A DNA stretch of 64,000 bases. It comes from Deroplatys truncata (Eukaryota > Arthropoda > Insecta > Mantodea > Mantidae). The stretch covers positions 70,938,557-71,002,556 of the forward strand of contig CM060987.1 of assembly GCA_030765065.1 (NCBI GenBank). Direction: 5' to 3'. A program made the translations under genes and the position numbers. Shown one piece after another: positions 24,039 through 34,189 of the stretch. How positions within the stretch are numbered: position 1 is the first letter of the stretch; each line of letters starts with the position of its first letter. The notes below the pieces were generated by a model. It was not told the origin of the DNA and did no database searches. It worked only from the letters and a program-made list of their open reading frames with translations.

Positions 24039-24879
24039 GTCAGTTGGTATTTGAGCTCATATGGCAGAGGAAGGTGCGTGTAGTGCGAATAAACTGGTCA
24101 AACACAGAAGCGGGAAACAGTTAAAAAGTGGCTAAAAACAAACAATACTTCACAATTCAACTTGAAATACAAACAGACATAATACAACATAGAAGAGGAT
24201 AAAGTTTTAAGTGCGACAATGCTATGGAATTGTGGATAAGCTTGTCATTATTTTGGAGAGTAGTTCCGATTCCGATATGTCAGCTTCGGAGAATTCGGAT
24301 TTGGGTGTTGCACTTTTGTCCGAGGATTGTGATTAACGTAAGTGTTCATTGCCGCATACTTATAAAATCGATTGTTACCTCAGGTTGCATTTTGAACCAT
24401 GATTCTCACGCAGGGCGCCTTTTTATAGATTAAATAGTGTTCAACAAGCACGTGGGAGGGGAACAAGCAGCCATTATGGGCGGGGATTGCGAACTACTTT
24501 CGCGCGGAAATACAAAGAGTTTTTTTCAGTGAAAGGCACTCTGGTTTGGAATAGATGATAGATATTGTGTTGACATCACTTTGCGCTTTTTTAATTTGTA
24601 CATAATGACATGAATAGCAAAATTGCTATTATTTGTGAAAGTCTATTGTGCTTGCGAAGATCAGTGGTGTTGTTTTTGTTCTGAGTTAAGCTTATGCCTT
24701 AAATGCTCTATTGTAATCGTTTGCGATTGAAGTGAGCATGAAACAAATAATGCCTCCAGCTGCAGAATACCAGAACGACAGTACAGTGAAAAATAACGCT
24801 TCTGCCAAGGTAGAATGTAGGCCGAGTTTCTTGGGAAAATAGTTTAAATTCGTTTCCTCCTTGAAAATGGCGATATTCT
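24039..24879. other. no recognised gene
   Basis: One plus-strand frame near 24237-24335 reads an acidic serine-rich segment (ILESSSDSDMSASENSDLG), reminiscent of the N-termini of some transposase proteins, but it is short and unsupported. Otherwise nothing is seen. Confidence 0.45.
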
Positions 24880-24893
24880 CGAATGGTGTCGTT

Positions 24894-25155
24894 AAATAAA
24901 TAAATAAATTGAGTTGTATTTATGGACACTCTTTAACTACTATGGTCCTTAGTGTCCCATTCTATATTGGGCGTGAAAGACCGGTAATTTTGCTCAGGGG
25001 CCTCTTTATCAGGCTTGAGTTTCTTTTACGTGCCGTAAATCTACGACACGGGACCACCGGCTTTACTTCCCTTCCGAAGGAAGCCATGCTAAGGATTTTT
25101 GCGCCCGCGACCTTGGGAACTAGAGGCTAGCACGGTACCACTAGTCCATAGATGA
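24894..25155 (-). mobile_element. S-family SINE, copy S3
   Basis: Same body as S2, preceded by an (aaat)n-type tail at 24894-24908. A 14-bp target-site duplication with one mismatch flanks it: CGAATGGTGTCGTT (24880-24893) and CGAATGGTGCCGTT (25156-25169). The B-box region is damaged: the conserved gggtt(c/g)aa stretch is deleted between ttttgcgccc and gcgacc. Confidence 0.9.
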
Positions 25156-25169
25156 CGAATGGTGCCGTT

Positions 25170-26007
25170 CTTGTATTGGGTAAAAATATACATTTTTTTC
25201 CTACCCCTAGTAAAAGGATTTTATATATCATTTATATACCTAGTAAATAAAATAGCGTTCATTAAAACCCAATTACAGTTTGCATTCATCTAAACTTCTT
25301 TTATCCGACTACCTATTCGTGTATATCAACATTATCTGACATAATGAACATATATAACTTTATATTTGTGTCACTTGCTAGGAGCAGCGAATGGATAACG
25401 TTTGCAAACTCACTCTATGCTTGCACCCAGGTTGAAACCTGAACAACATTTAGATCAAGTAAGTAATTTATTAATAAAAGGAGTTATTAATGGAAATATA
25501 CAAGCAAACAGGTTGTACATTGCTATAGACATGTACTCTGAATTTGGCTGGCAGCAATGCCTTTTATTTACAGAATAATTACCAACTGAATTAGGAACAT
25601 TCATTTGGGCATTAACAGCTGAATTTGATTCTCTATGATCGAATAAAATGAACTCTGTGAAGAATCATAAGTTCTCCACACTTTACTTATGAGGCGTCAC
25701 TTTATCTAAAATTTTGAGAGAAATTATGTTTTACCGTTCTTCTGGATAAAATCAATCCTCAATTTTAGTGGGAAACGTTTGAAGATCACAGCCTCGCTGC
25801 TAAGCTATGTACTCTGGCGGCGAGCACCAGTGGGTTAGCAAGGACAACAGTGGTAACCAAAAAGCTGCATAACAATGATGTAGGTGTGGAGAGTAAAGGC
25901 CTTAAGGCGGTTATGCGCCATTTCAATGAAAATGTGTGTCTGCAATACGGTTCCATGGCTGCATCCATGTCACACATTATGAACATTCTTTGGCTGGTTA
26001 TTGATTG
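25170..26007. other. no recognised gene
   Basis: AT-rich spacer up to the mariner end. Nothing identified. Confidence 0.5.
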
Positions 26008-27260
26008 TTGTACGAGGGTATCCAGAAAGTAAGTTTCCCTATTTTTTAAAAACGAAGAAAACATAGTTACATGCAAAACTTTATTGGCAACACATACAGC
26101 AATGTGTGAGCTATTTTTCGACATAGTCACCGCAGGAATAGACACACTTGTCATATCGTGGGATCAACTTTAGTATTCCTGTGCCGTAGAAGTCTGCCGC
26201 CTGTGAATGTGGTGACAGTCTTCTTCAGCTCTACGTCGTTGTCAAAACGCTGACTGGGGGACAGGAATTTCTTGAGCAAGATCAGGACTGTATGGTGGAT
26301 GATCAAACAGCTCCCAGCCGAACTCTTGCAGAACAGTTGCTGTCGTATGTGGACGAGCATTATCATGGAGCAGCACAACACCTGCAGTAAGCATTCCACT
26401 CCTCTTGTTTTGAATGGCACGTTGCAATTTCCGCAGTGTTTCATAGTAACGGTCAGCGTTCACTGTTTCACCTCTGGGCAGGAAGTCATGAGCAGAATGC
26501 TCTTCCTGTCCCAGAACACCGTGCACATCACTTTCTGCACCGACACAGTCGTTTTGAACTTCGTCTTGACCGGAGATCCACTGTGACGCCAATGCATTGA
26601 TTGCTGTTTGGTTTCCGCGGTAAAGTGCAAAATCCACGTCTCATCGCCCGTGACGATCCTGTCGAGGTCGCCATCATGATACCGCTGCAGAAATGTCGGT
26701 GCTGCTCCTGAGCGTTTCTTTTTGTGCTCGGGTGTCAGGCACACAATTTCCTGAACAGCAGGTACTTAGTGACAATTTCGATCAACAAGCATCGCGATAC
26801 CTGCGCAAAATGGCTGCTGAGCTCCGTAATCGTGAAGCGACGGTTCTCCAAGATGCGCTGCCGCACCAGCTCAACATGGTCATCATTGATGAGATACGGT
26901 AGTCCACTGCCTCTTCATCGTGGAGACTTAGACGACCTTCGGAAAACTGCCTACACCAGCGACGCACTATCTGTTTGCTCATGATGTTCGGCCCGTAGAG
27001 CGGAAGATGAATTTCGATCGGCGTTATGTTTTGTACAATAAGGAACTATATAAATGACCGAACCCCGCGGCGTCGGGGGAATAAGAGCAGCAATTTCGGG
27101 GCACTGCTACCGCGCTACTGGCACCAGGCGGTACCTGTTCGGCCGGCATATGATTGAGACGTCGTAGATCTGTTACGCATGCGCTATTTTCCCGGTTAAA
27201 TACGCTTACTTTAATGGAAACAAACTCGGGAAACTTACTTTCTGGATGCTCCTCGTGCAA
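26008..27260 (-). mobile_element. mariner transposon, 1.25 kb
   Basis: Inverted ends of about 31 bp: TTGTACGAGGGTATCCAGAA (left) and TTGCACGAGGAGCATCCAGA (right, reverse complement), both continuing AAGTAAGTTTCCC. Length and ends fit a nearly full-length mariner. The single gene on the minus strand is broken by frameshifts and small deletions. The GC content of the interior is higher than that of the surroundings, which fits a later arrival into AT-rich DNA. Confidence 0.93.
26090..26990 (-). pseudogene. mariner transposase (DD34D type), catalytically broken
   Basis: Fragments on the minus strand in order: MSKQIVRRWCRQFSEGR (second helix-turn-helix, 26982 downward), LTPEHKKKRSGAAPTFLQRY, the first catalytic aspartate in VTGDETWILHF (codon near 26645), GSPVKTKFK and VMCTVFWDRK, FLPRGETVNADRYYETLRKL, the second aspartate in VVLLHDNARPH (near 26364), and FDHPPYSPDLA. 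Directly after YSPDLA the frame breaks near 26270, and the PSD(F/Y)HLF block that holds the third aspartate is missing. The C-terminal part resumes in another frame as KKFLSPSQRFDNDVELK. At least three frames are used, so this is inactive. Confidence 0.92.
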
Positions 27261-28223
27261 GGGAGTAAATGGTGGGTCTTATCTTCACTACTACACTGAA
27301 ACCTTATTGTCAGCTATACCTCCTGGTTAATCCTAATAATTGAGACCTATATTATAGCCTGGTTTTAAGCCCCAAAAGTTAGTTTACTTTTCAAATGTTT
27401 TACATTCGAAAATTAAATATGGTCATTTCTTCTTCATGACAAATTCTGGTCATAGGTTCATTTTTATAGTGCATACCATAATTTGTATAGCTGCTCCGTT
27501 GGCCATGGTTGTTATTTTCACAAGAAAAAAGCTCGTATGGTCACATTGGTTTTGATGACTTGAATAATTTGCATAAAGCCCAGAAAACATATCAGGTCAA
27601 ACAAAATCGTATTTTATGGCTGAAACAATATACCCAATTCGATAAAATATGCAGTAAATCCTGCTTAAGCGAGTAATTCGACGTAATGGAGAAACAAAAT
27701 ACAATTTAAAAGAAGCAGAATAATACTGAAATAATAAAGGTAGTGTGTTTTTTTGGAAAGCAAGAACTTGCATTTGGAGGCCGGACGAATTCGAACAGCG
27801 AAAACTGTTGAACTGTCAAAAGTATTTGGAAATTTTGGTGTATAATTATGACGTTTATCCACTTCAACTTCTTTTTTCCCGGGGATGTCCAGTGACATAC
27901 AGAGTGAGTTTACTTTTTCTGTATCGCAATTATTAGCGGTGGAAGAAATTAAGAGGGAACTTTCCAACATCCTTTTTGGTTTATATTATTTTGAAGCAAA
28001 ATATATTGCAACAAAATAGCAGTTATCTATTGCACTACGATGTGTCAACAACAAGTAGGAACTATTAAGGAGAGGTTTCTCTGCTTCAAAATGTCGGTGA
28101 AGTCAGAATACAATTTTTTTAGGATACCACGTGTTCGCTTAATTGCACGAATGTGATAAACAAAATATCCGAAGCCTATGACGGGGCAGCGGTAATGTCC
28201 GAAGATGGTCTATCAAAGAGTAG
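27261..28223. other. no recognised gene
   Basis: AT-rich spacer. A 101-codon minus-strand frame at 27665-27970 has no recognisable features beyond a hydrophobic leucine-rich C-terminus and is probably chance. Confidence 0.5.
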
Positions 28224-28236
28224 GAGTAAAATAACC

Positions 28237-28778
28237 GATCGGGATGGCTCAGGCGGTAACGTCTGTGGCCCGCATTCGGGAGGTCGTGGGTTCGATTCCC
28301 GTGGGTGACCTTCCTGACCCATGGGTTTTTTTTCGGGGATTTCCCCGAGTCGCCAGGCGAATGTCGGGAAGGATCATTACATGCCCCGAATTTCCTGTCG
28401 CTTCATTTCATCTCCATGCTCATTTCACTTGACCTTTCATCTGCTTGGTTTCTTTCAGGGTTGCAAGTGCCAGCGGGAGGTCTCAGTGTTTGCACAGCAG
28501 GGGAAAAGGATCCTCTGAGGAAACCTTCGTCACCGGACTGCAAATGGTCTCCGGGTCCCTGGTCCCCAGGGGATGTGTGAGCTCACAGGGGGAGGGAGGT
28601 TGGCTGCACCAGTCAGCACTCGGGTAGTACAAATCTATAAATGCCAAGCACTCTGCCTGTCGTGCCTTCTGGTCCGGCCGCCCTCTTGTCTCCTCCCTCC
28701 CTCCCAGGGGCCTAGACACAAAAGATCTGCGTAGGTCGAGGTGCCAAGTCCTCCGCTTCTAGTCCTATCCTATCCTAA
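28237..28778 (+). mobile_element. long tRNA-derived SINE (540 bp), copy V1
   Basis: A tRNA-like head holds an A box (GGATGGCTCAGGCGGTAAC) and a perfect B box (GGGTTCGATTCCC). It is followed by a long GC-rich body and a tail with repeated TATCC (agtcctatcctatccta). A 13-bp target-site duplication with one mismatch flanks it: GAGTAAAATAACC (28224-28236) and GAGTAAAATGACC (28779-28791). About 540 bp is long for a SINE. The frames of 60-90 codons inside are by-products of its GC content. Confidence 0.9.
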
Positions 28779-28791
28779 GAGTAAAATGACC

Positions 28792-29123
28792 AAGTTAAGT
28801 TTGTACATTAATGTGTACACTGGCTTAATTAAGTTTTGTGTAAAGCAGTAAGCTTTATTAAGGAATGCGAATAGTTTTTCATCGTACTATCTGGTTTTGC
28901 GGTTTTATTTTCCAAGTCAACAAAGCGAATGGCTGCGATGTACAGTGAAACAAATTATGTCAGCATTAGAACCAATAAGTTGGAGCTGCAGTAACAGACG
29001 CTACAACTGTGTTGGAGCACAAGATATAGAGATATTCAATTATTGAACATTCAGGAATGGTTTGTGACTCAAGAGTCCATAGCGCTCGAATATTACTTTG
29101 ATCAGTAAATGATTTTAAACCCA
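28792..29123. other. no recognised gene
   Basis: Short AT-rich spacer between SINEs. Confidence 0.45.
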
Positions 29124-29280
29124 CTTCAGTGGTTTGGGGATAGCGTGTCGGCCTCGCACCCAAGGGCTCCTCAGTTCGAAACGGTTAGGGTGAGTTACCC
29201 GGATAAGGTTTTTTCCTTTATCCTAAAATATGAATGTGTGGTAACTTTTAGCTCTATGTACCCCGGGCTAATTTGAGCAG
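29124..29280 (+). mobile_element. tRNA-derived SINE, third type
   Basis: A head of the form CAGTGGTTTGGGGATAGCGT, then GTCGGCCTCGCACC, with a weak B box (CAGTTCGAAAC), followed by a short body ending near ctatgtaccccgggctaa. The arrangement matches tRNA-derived SINE heads in insects, but I see no second copy in the window and no clear target duplication. The 3' edge is a guess. Confidence 0.6.
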
Positions 29281-29526
29281 CATTTTACCCATTTCAATCC
29301 TTCATCGTTCAATGTTAGCTAACCGGTTAAAGAATGTTAAAGCTAAAGTAAAAAAGCAAATAATTTTGATTTCATCTTTTTTGTCAACCTGTTCTACTTT
29401 ATACTTCCTCAAGGTGAGATATTCTTTTAAGTGTTCCAGAAAAAAAAGCTTGTTATATTGAATTTTGCGAAGAGGTTGACAAATTGTCCAACTGTATTAA
29501 AAATCTCTTTTCATGCTTTTTATGAT

Positions 29527-29812
29527 TAAATTAAATTGAGTTTTATTTATGGATGCTCTTTAACTACTATGGTTCTTAGCGTCCCATTCTATACTGGTCG
29601 TGAAGGACATTTTGTTCAGAGGTCTGTTTTTTGGGCTTGAGGTTCTTAACATGCCGTAAATCTACGACACGGAACCACCGGCTTTACTTCCCTTCCGGAG
29701 GAAGCCATGCTACGGATTTTTACGGCCAAAAGGATCCATCGCCCTCCGCTGGGTTTCAACCCGCGACCTCGGGAGTTAGAGGCTAGCATGGTACCCCTAG
29801 ACCAGGGTGACG
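29527..29812 (-). mobile_element. S-family SINE, copy S4
   Basis: Complete S copy in minus orientation with tRNA head (GGTCTAGGGGTACCATGCTA, B box CGCGGGTTGAAACC), full body and an attaaattaaatt tail. The flanks ctttttatgat and ctttttgggat may be a target duplication with two mismatches. Confidence 0.88.
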
Positions 29813-30707
29813 ACTTTTTGGGATAACGTTTCTGACCACGGTGATATGGTTACTTCTAGTGAAAGTGAAGGATTGATGTTACTTCAGGAGAAAACATGTC
29901 CTAAAAATCATATTTTTGGAGGTCATTGGCGTAATGAAAACGTTGCTGTATAGTTTCCCTTATGCAACAGCTAATACTTCTTAGCATTAGATTTAAGGTA
30001 CTCGAGAGAAATAAGCGAAGCTTAAAGCTTCAAGTGAACTAAGTGTTCTAAGTGAAATACAAGACAGTGTTTTTTAAATTATACCGGAGCCTGCTAGAGG
30101 AAGGATTAGCATCAGCGTTTCAAGAACACCATAAACTGGTACTGCTAATAATTATTAGTGTTGTAATAATTACTATACCCGCATCCAGTCCATCTGTAGA
30201 GGAGTCATTCTGTCATGATGAGGATTAAGTCCTATCACTCAGGGACAAGAAAGACTTTCTTCACTAGCTCTTCTTAGCATTGAAAAGATCTTACTTGCAA
30301 CTTTACACCAGAGGCCATCATTCTACGATGATGCGATCTACCTTTTCGTCAGAAAAAAAACCCCCAAGAATTCATTTGATGTAATAGCGTAAGATACGAC
30401 TATCTTTTCTTTCCTTTATAATGCATTTGCTATAGCTTTAAAACTAATTTGTGTCAAGGAAATCTGTTGGTTTGTATGCAATTACCTTTGTGTTGTTACG
30501 ATGATGTAGTTTTCTTTCAAACTTCCCTTTCTTGACATGCAATGTCTCTCACTGATGTTCTGACTTACAAATTTTGTTTTGGTGAAGCTCTGTATGAATA
30601 ACTGGAAGCACTGCCATGAAGCTTTTATTTCTTTGGAATATTTGCATATCAGAGAAAGCACTATTCTAAATCCTGCCGTTGTATTTATCACTATCTCACT
30701 GATTTAG
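29813..30707. other. no recognised gene
   Basis: Spacer between two SINEs. Only a 69-codon minus-strand chance frame (30482-30691). Confidence 0.5.
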
Positions 30708-30923
30708 TTTTATTTATGGACGCTTTTTAACTGATGTGGTCCTTAGCGTCCCATTCTATATTGGGCATGAAGGACCGGTAATTTTGCTGAGAGGCCTCTA
30801 GGCTTGAGGAAGGAAGCCATGCTAATAATTTTTACGCTCGGAACAAAAAAAAAAAAAAAAAAAATTCATCGCTCTCCGCCGAGTTTGAACCAGGGACTTC
30901 GGGAACTAGAGACTAGCATGGTA
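30708..30923 (-). mobile_element. S-family SINE, copy S5 (internally deleted)
   Basis: The tail (gttttatttatggacgcttt) and the head (gagtttgaaccagggacttc) are present. The middle has lost the segment around the ttacttcccttccg motif and gained an uninterrupted run of about 21 A at 30845-30865. The A-box end is also missing after catggta, so this copy is dead. Confidence 0.82.
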
Positions 30924-33866
30924 TCTTGGTATTCATAATAGTAGTTACCAAAATAACTGATTTGGCTTCTTGAGATCATTGTCACAAGTCTGGATATAAA
31001 CCAAATATTAGCATATTTTCACTGCAAATGGTTTCTTTGAAAAATTTAAAATGTCAAGGTAAGGTACTTTGATGTACATCTAACAGCTGTTCTGCTGGAT
31101 AATAACTCGGCAAGACTTCTTGTAACTCACGTATACTATTTCGTAATAATTCTAGTTTTTAGGCCTTGTACTCGTCCATTAGCGAGTTCATGCTGCTGGC
31201 TGTGGTTCTGAAGTAAGCCTCAAGAATGCATCATTAATCTTGATCGCATTGTTATGATACAGTTGGTTTAATTCTTTTAAGACATTCCCGGTAACAAATC
31301 TATCGTTGTTGTGTGTATTTCATATTTTTAAGACATTGGTTGCTTTCACACAATACTTGTAGTGTCACGTTGCAGCACCAAACCAAATTTATTTTCGTTG
31401 TTAATTCCAGGAATGACTTCGGTTTAAAAAGTACTGCGTTGTAAACAAGTTAAATTTGTCCAGTTTGAACTAAGGACTGCATGTTATTGGTTTTTCAAAT
31501 GTCACTAAAGTTATCCATAGTTTTTCGCTTTGCCACAAAATGACTAGAAAAGAGATTTCAACGTTGTTTGGTGGTACTTTGGAAAAAAAATGTTTAGAAA
31601 TTTAGTTTGATCTGTTTGGTTGTACAGTCCAGACAGCTGCGATGGAAACACACCTAGTGTGTTTCATATGCTTTAAAGGATAGAGATTCAATATTTTTCA
31701 TTATCACTTGAGAGTATTGTAATGAACAAATGCATTTACAGCATTTTCAATATTAGGAAATGGTGTTCATTTGCACAAGCATATATTCTGGAAAGTGATG
31801 ATTCGGTTTCTTTAAAGGGGGTTTCTGCAACTACCCATCTCATCATCCTTTCGCGTTCACAGTGCATTATATGTGGAAATACGTGACTCATTTAGGCAGC
31901 TGCTAATAACAAATGCATGCATCTTTATATTAACGCGATGTCTGTCTGCATTTGCTCGTGAACCACGCGTATCTTTTCGATCATGTTTACGTAGGCATTC
32001 ATTGATCATTATATTTCTGCAACCTTCAGACGATTCCTAATTAATTTTGTAATCCCCACATTGTTATTGGGGATTATGTATGTTAATAACAGTTATCTGT
32101 CGTTTTTAATGCGACCTCTGTTCCTAGCAATGGAACCTAAGAAACGTGTTTTACCTGTTATTTTCCAGCGTTTAATGCGTTGTCTTTTTAAGATCTTTTA
32201 AACGGATGAGTAATACGGAGGATTAGTGGAGGTATGAAATGAACGCACAAACGAGCTCTGACATATAAAGCTCTTAAGGTTACCTTAATGCCATCTTATA
32301 GATTGAGAAAACAACCGGAATAAAGTCTTCATCCAACAAGCTTGATTCAGTGCGAACTTGACACCGGCCTTCGGAGTCAGAATCGAGTACGACACCTCTA
32401 CCACCACAGCGGTGTCCAATAATTGATTTAAGGGGAAATGATCCCTCATGTTCAAAGATCAAATTAGCTTTAATCTCTACGTATATAAATTCGGTGATAC
32501 ATTGATGATAATAATACCAATTACATCGGATGAATTATATGAATCTGCCACAGCGAATTTCTGAAAATGGTGTCATTTATGTTCTGTTTTCATGCAATTG
32601 GAGCATGCACGAAAATGTAAATTATGCTGACATGAGATATTCTGATTAAACGTTTCAACTGGAATCCGAAATTATCAGCAAGTTAAAATTATAACTCTAA
32701 ATATCATTAAATGACAATTTAAACTGCAAGAGGATCCTTGTTTGTCTGACGTCACGTCCATGTTGGCACTTCTAGCAGAAAGAATGATACATTGTGCTAT
32801 GTGAAACGGAAACGAACTGTATTCATTTCTGTTTTATTTTAGTGTATGGTGTTAAGTGTAGTTTTTATGTAGCAGAACGTTTTCGTTTCGGGTTTAACAT
32901 AAATTCCGACCAGAAGTTGAAGCAGAAAGGCTAGCAGTAGCAATGTTTAATCAGGCAGAAAATAATTTTGTCATGGCGAAGAAATGCATACGTTATCTCG
33001 GAGAAATCTACAATGTATTGTGACGAGGATAATTTTCACTTAAGTTAAACGCATTGTAACATTCTGTATGTTATGTTGAGATGTTTTACTAATGTCAAGT
33101 CGTTGAATGCTTATATTTGCCACTTTGAATCTTTTTTAAGAATTGCATTTAACGTTTCATATGAAATTGACGCGTATTTAATAAAAGGTAGTAATAAATA
33201 CAATATTAGCCAAAACATGACCTATATTTTCTTGTGTTAAATTAAGAAACGTCTGATCGTTCGATGTTAAGCAATTAATTTCTCTCATCACCACCTTCAT
33301 GTAACCTAATAATGCATAACGTTATCTTTACATCATATTAGAGGTGTCTTGAGCTTTTTAAACATTACATTTGTGTTTGATAGTGTCAAGTTGTAGCTAA
33401 TTTCAATTTCCCCTATTATTTCTGTGATGGGCCATGTTTGTGTAATGCAAATTAATAGGTAACAAATCTGCTAATCTAATGAAAAACAGTTTTAAGCCAG
33501 ATGTTTGACCTAATGTTTCTTTGTGAATTAGAAATACGATTACCAGAGTACACTATTAGGTTCTGAAAACTAATCAATAACACATCTTAGTTTTTCAACA
33601 TACGCATTAGATTTATTACAACTTGGTAAACTTGTATAATAGGTGAAAACATTCATGCATCATTTTGAGAAAAAATCCTAAAATAAAGCTCTAATCCAAT
33701 GCAATATTGGCACTACTGTATATGGTACGAGACCTTGACGTCACAGCTAGGTCGCCTATGTCGTGTATGTTCCGAGAGTCTTGCGAAAGGGGACTACGAA
33801 ATATGTTTTCCTTGCTTTCAAAAGAGCATTACACCATAATGCAATATAATTTCCTGCTAATTCGAG
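30924..33866. other. no recognised gene
   Basis: Nearly 3 kb of AT-rich DNA with no frame above 60 codons, no paired inverted repeats and no tRNA-like boxes found by eye. It may be an intron or old intergenic DNA. Confidence 0.55.
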
Positions 33867-33907
33867 GATGAACTTTTTATTAAAATATTTTTAATAAAAA
33901 GTTCATC
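33867..33907. repeat. perfect 19-bp inverted repeat with 3-nt loop
   Basis: GATGAACTTTTTATTAAAA, then TAT, then the exact reverse complement TTTTAATAAAAAGTTCATC. It would form a stable hairpin in RNA or a small cruciform in DNA. It is not at the end of any element I can define. Perfect identity of the arms in otherwise neutral DNA suggests recent origin, for example by template switching. Confidence 0.95.
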
Positions 33908-34004
33908 ATATTTTTACCAGTTGTGCATGTTCCCAATTCAGGACCAGGCAAGGTCTTCAAATATTCCACCAATTAAAAAATTAAAGATTGTCTAAGGCTT
34001 CTTC

Positions 34005-34158
34005 TACCGCCTACCTATAGTAGGTAGAAGAAGTCTGGCATTCTGCTCTCAACAGTTCGATATCAAGTGGACTGTGAAATCGGAAGGGATTTAGTATAAT
34101 CTTGCATAACTGGTAAACGTTAAGTGATAGACGAAAGCGAACTACACAAAGAATGTAA
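34005..34158 (+). mobile_element. family R element, left part (split by a LINE)
   Basis: Contains cctatagtaggtagaagaag, the end motif of family R, then ataatcttgcataactggta and ctacacaaagaatgtaaatc. It stops exactly at the target duplication of the LINE. The same R copy continues at 37268 in register, so it was one element before the LINE arrived. Confidence 0.8.
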
Positions 34159-34189
34159 ATCTCCTTTAATACTTCTTCAGGCATTAGAC

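Noticed and set aside
24237..24335. Acidic serine-rich peptide resembling a transposase N-terminus
   Set aside because: Only about 30 codons, no downstream catalytic motifs and no inverted ends; too little to call.
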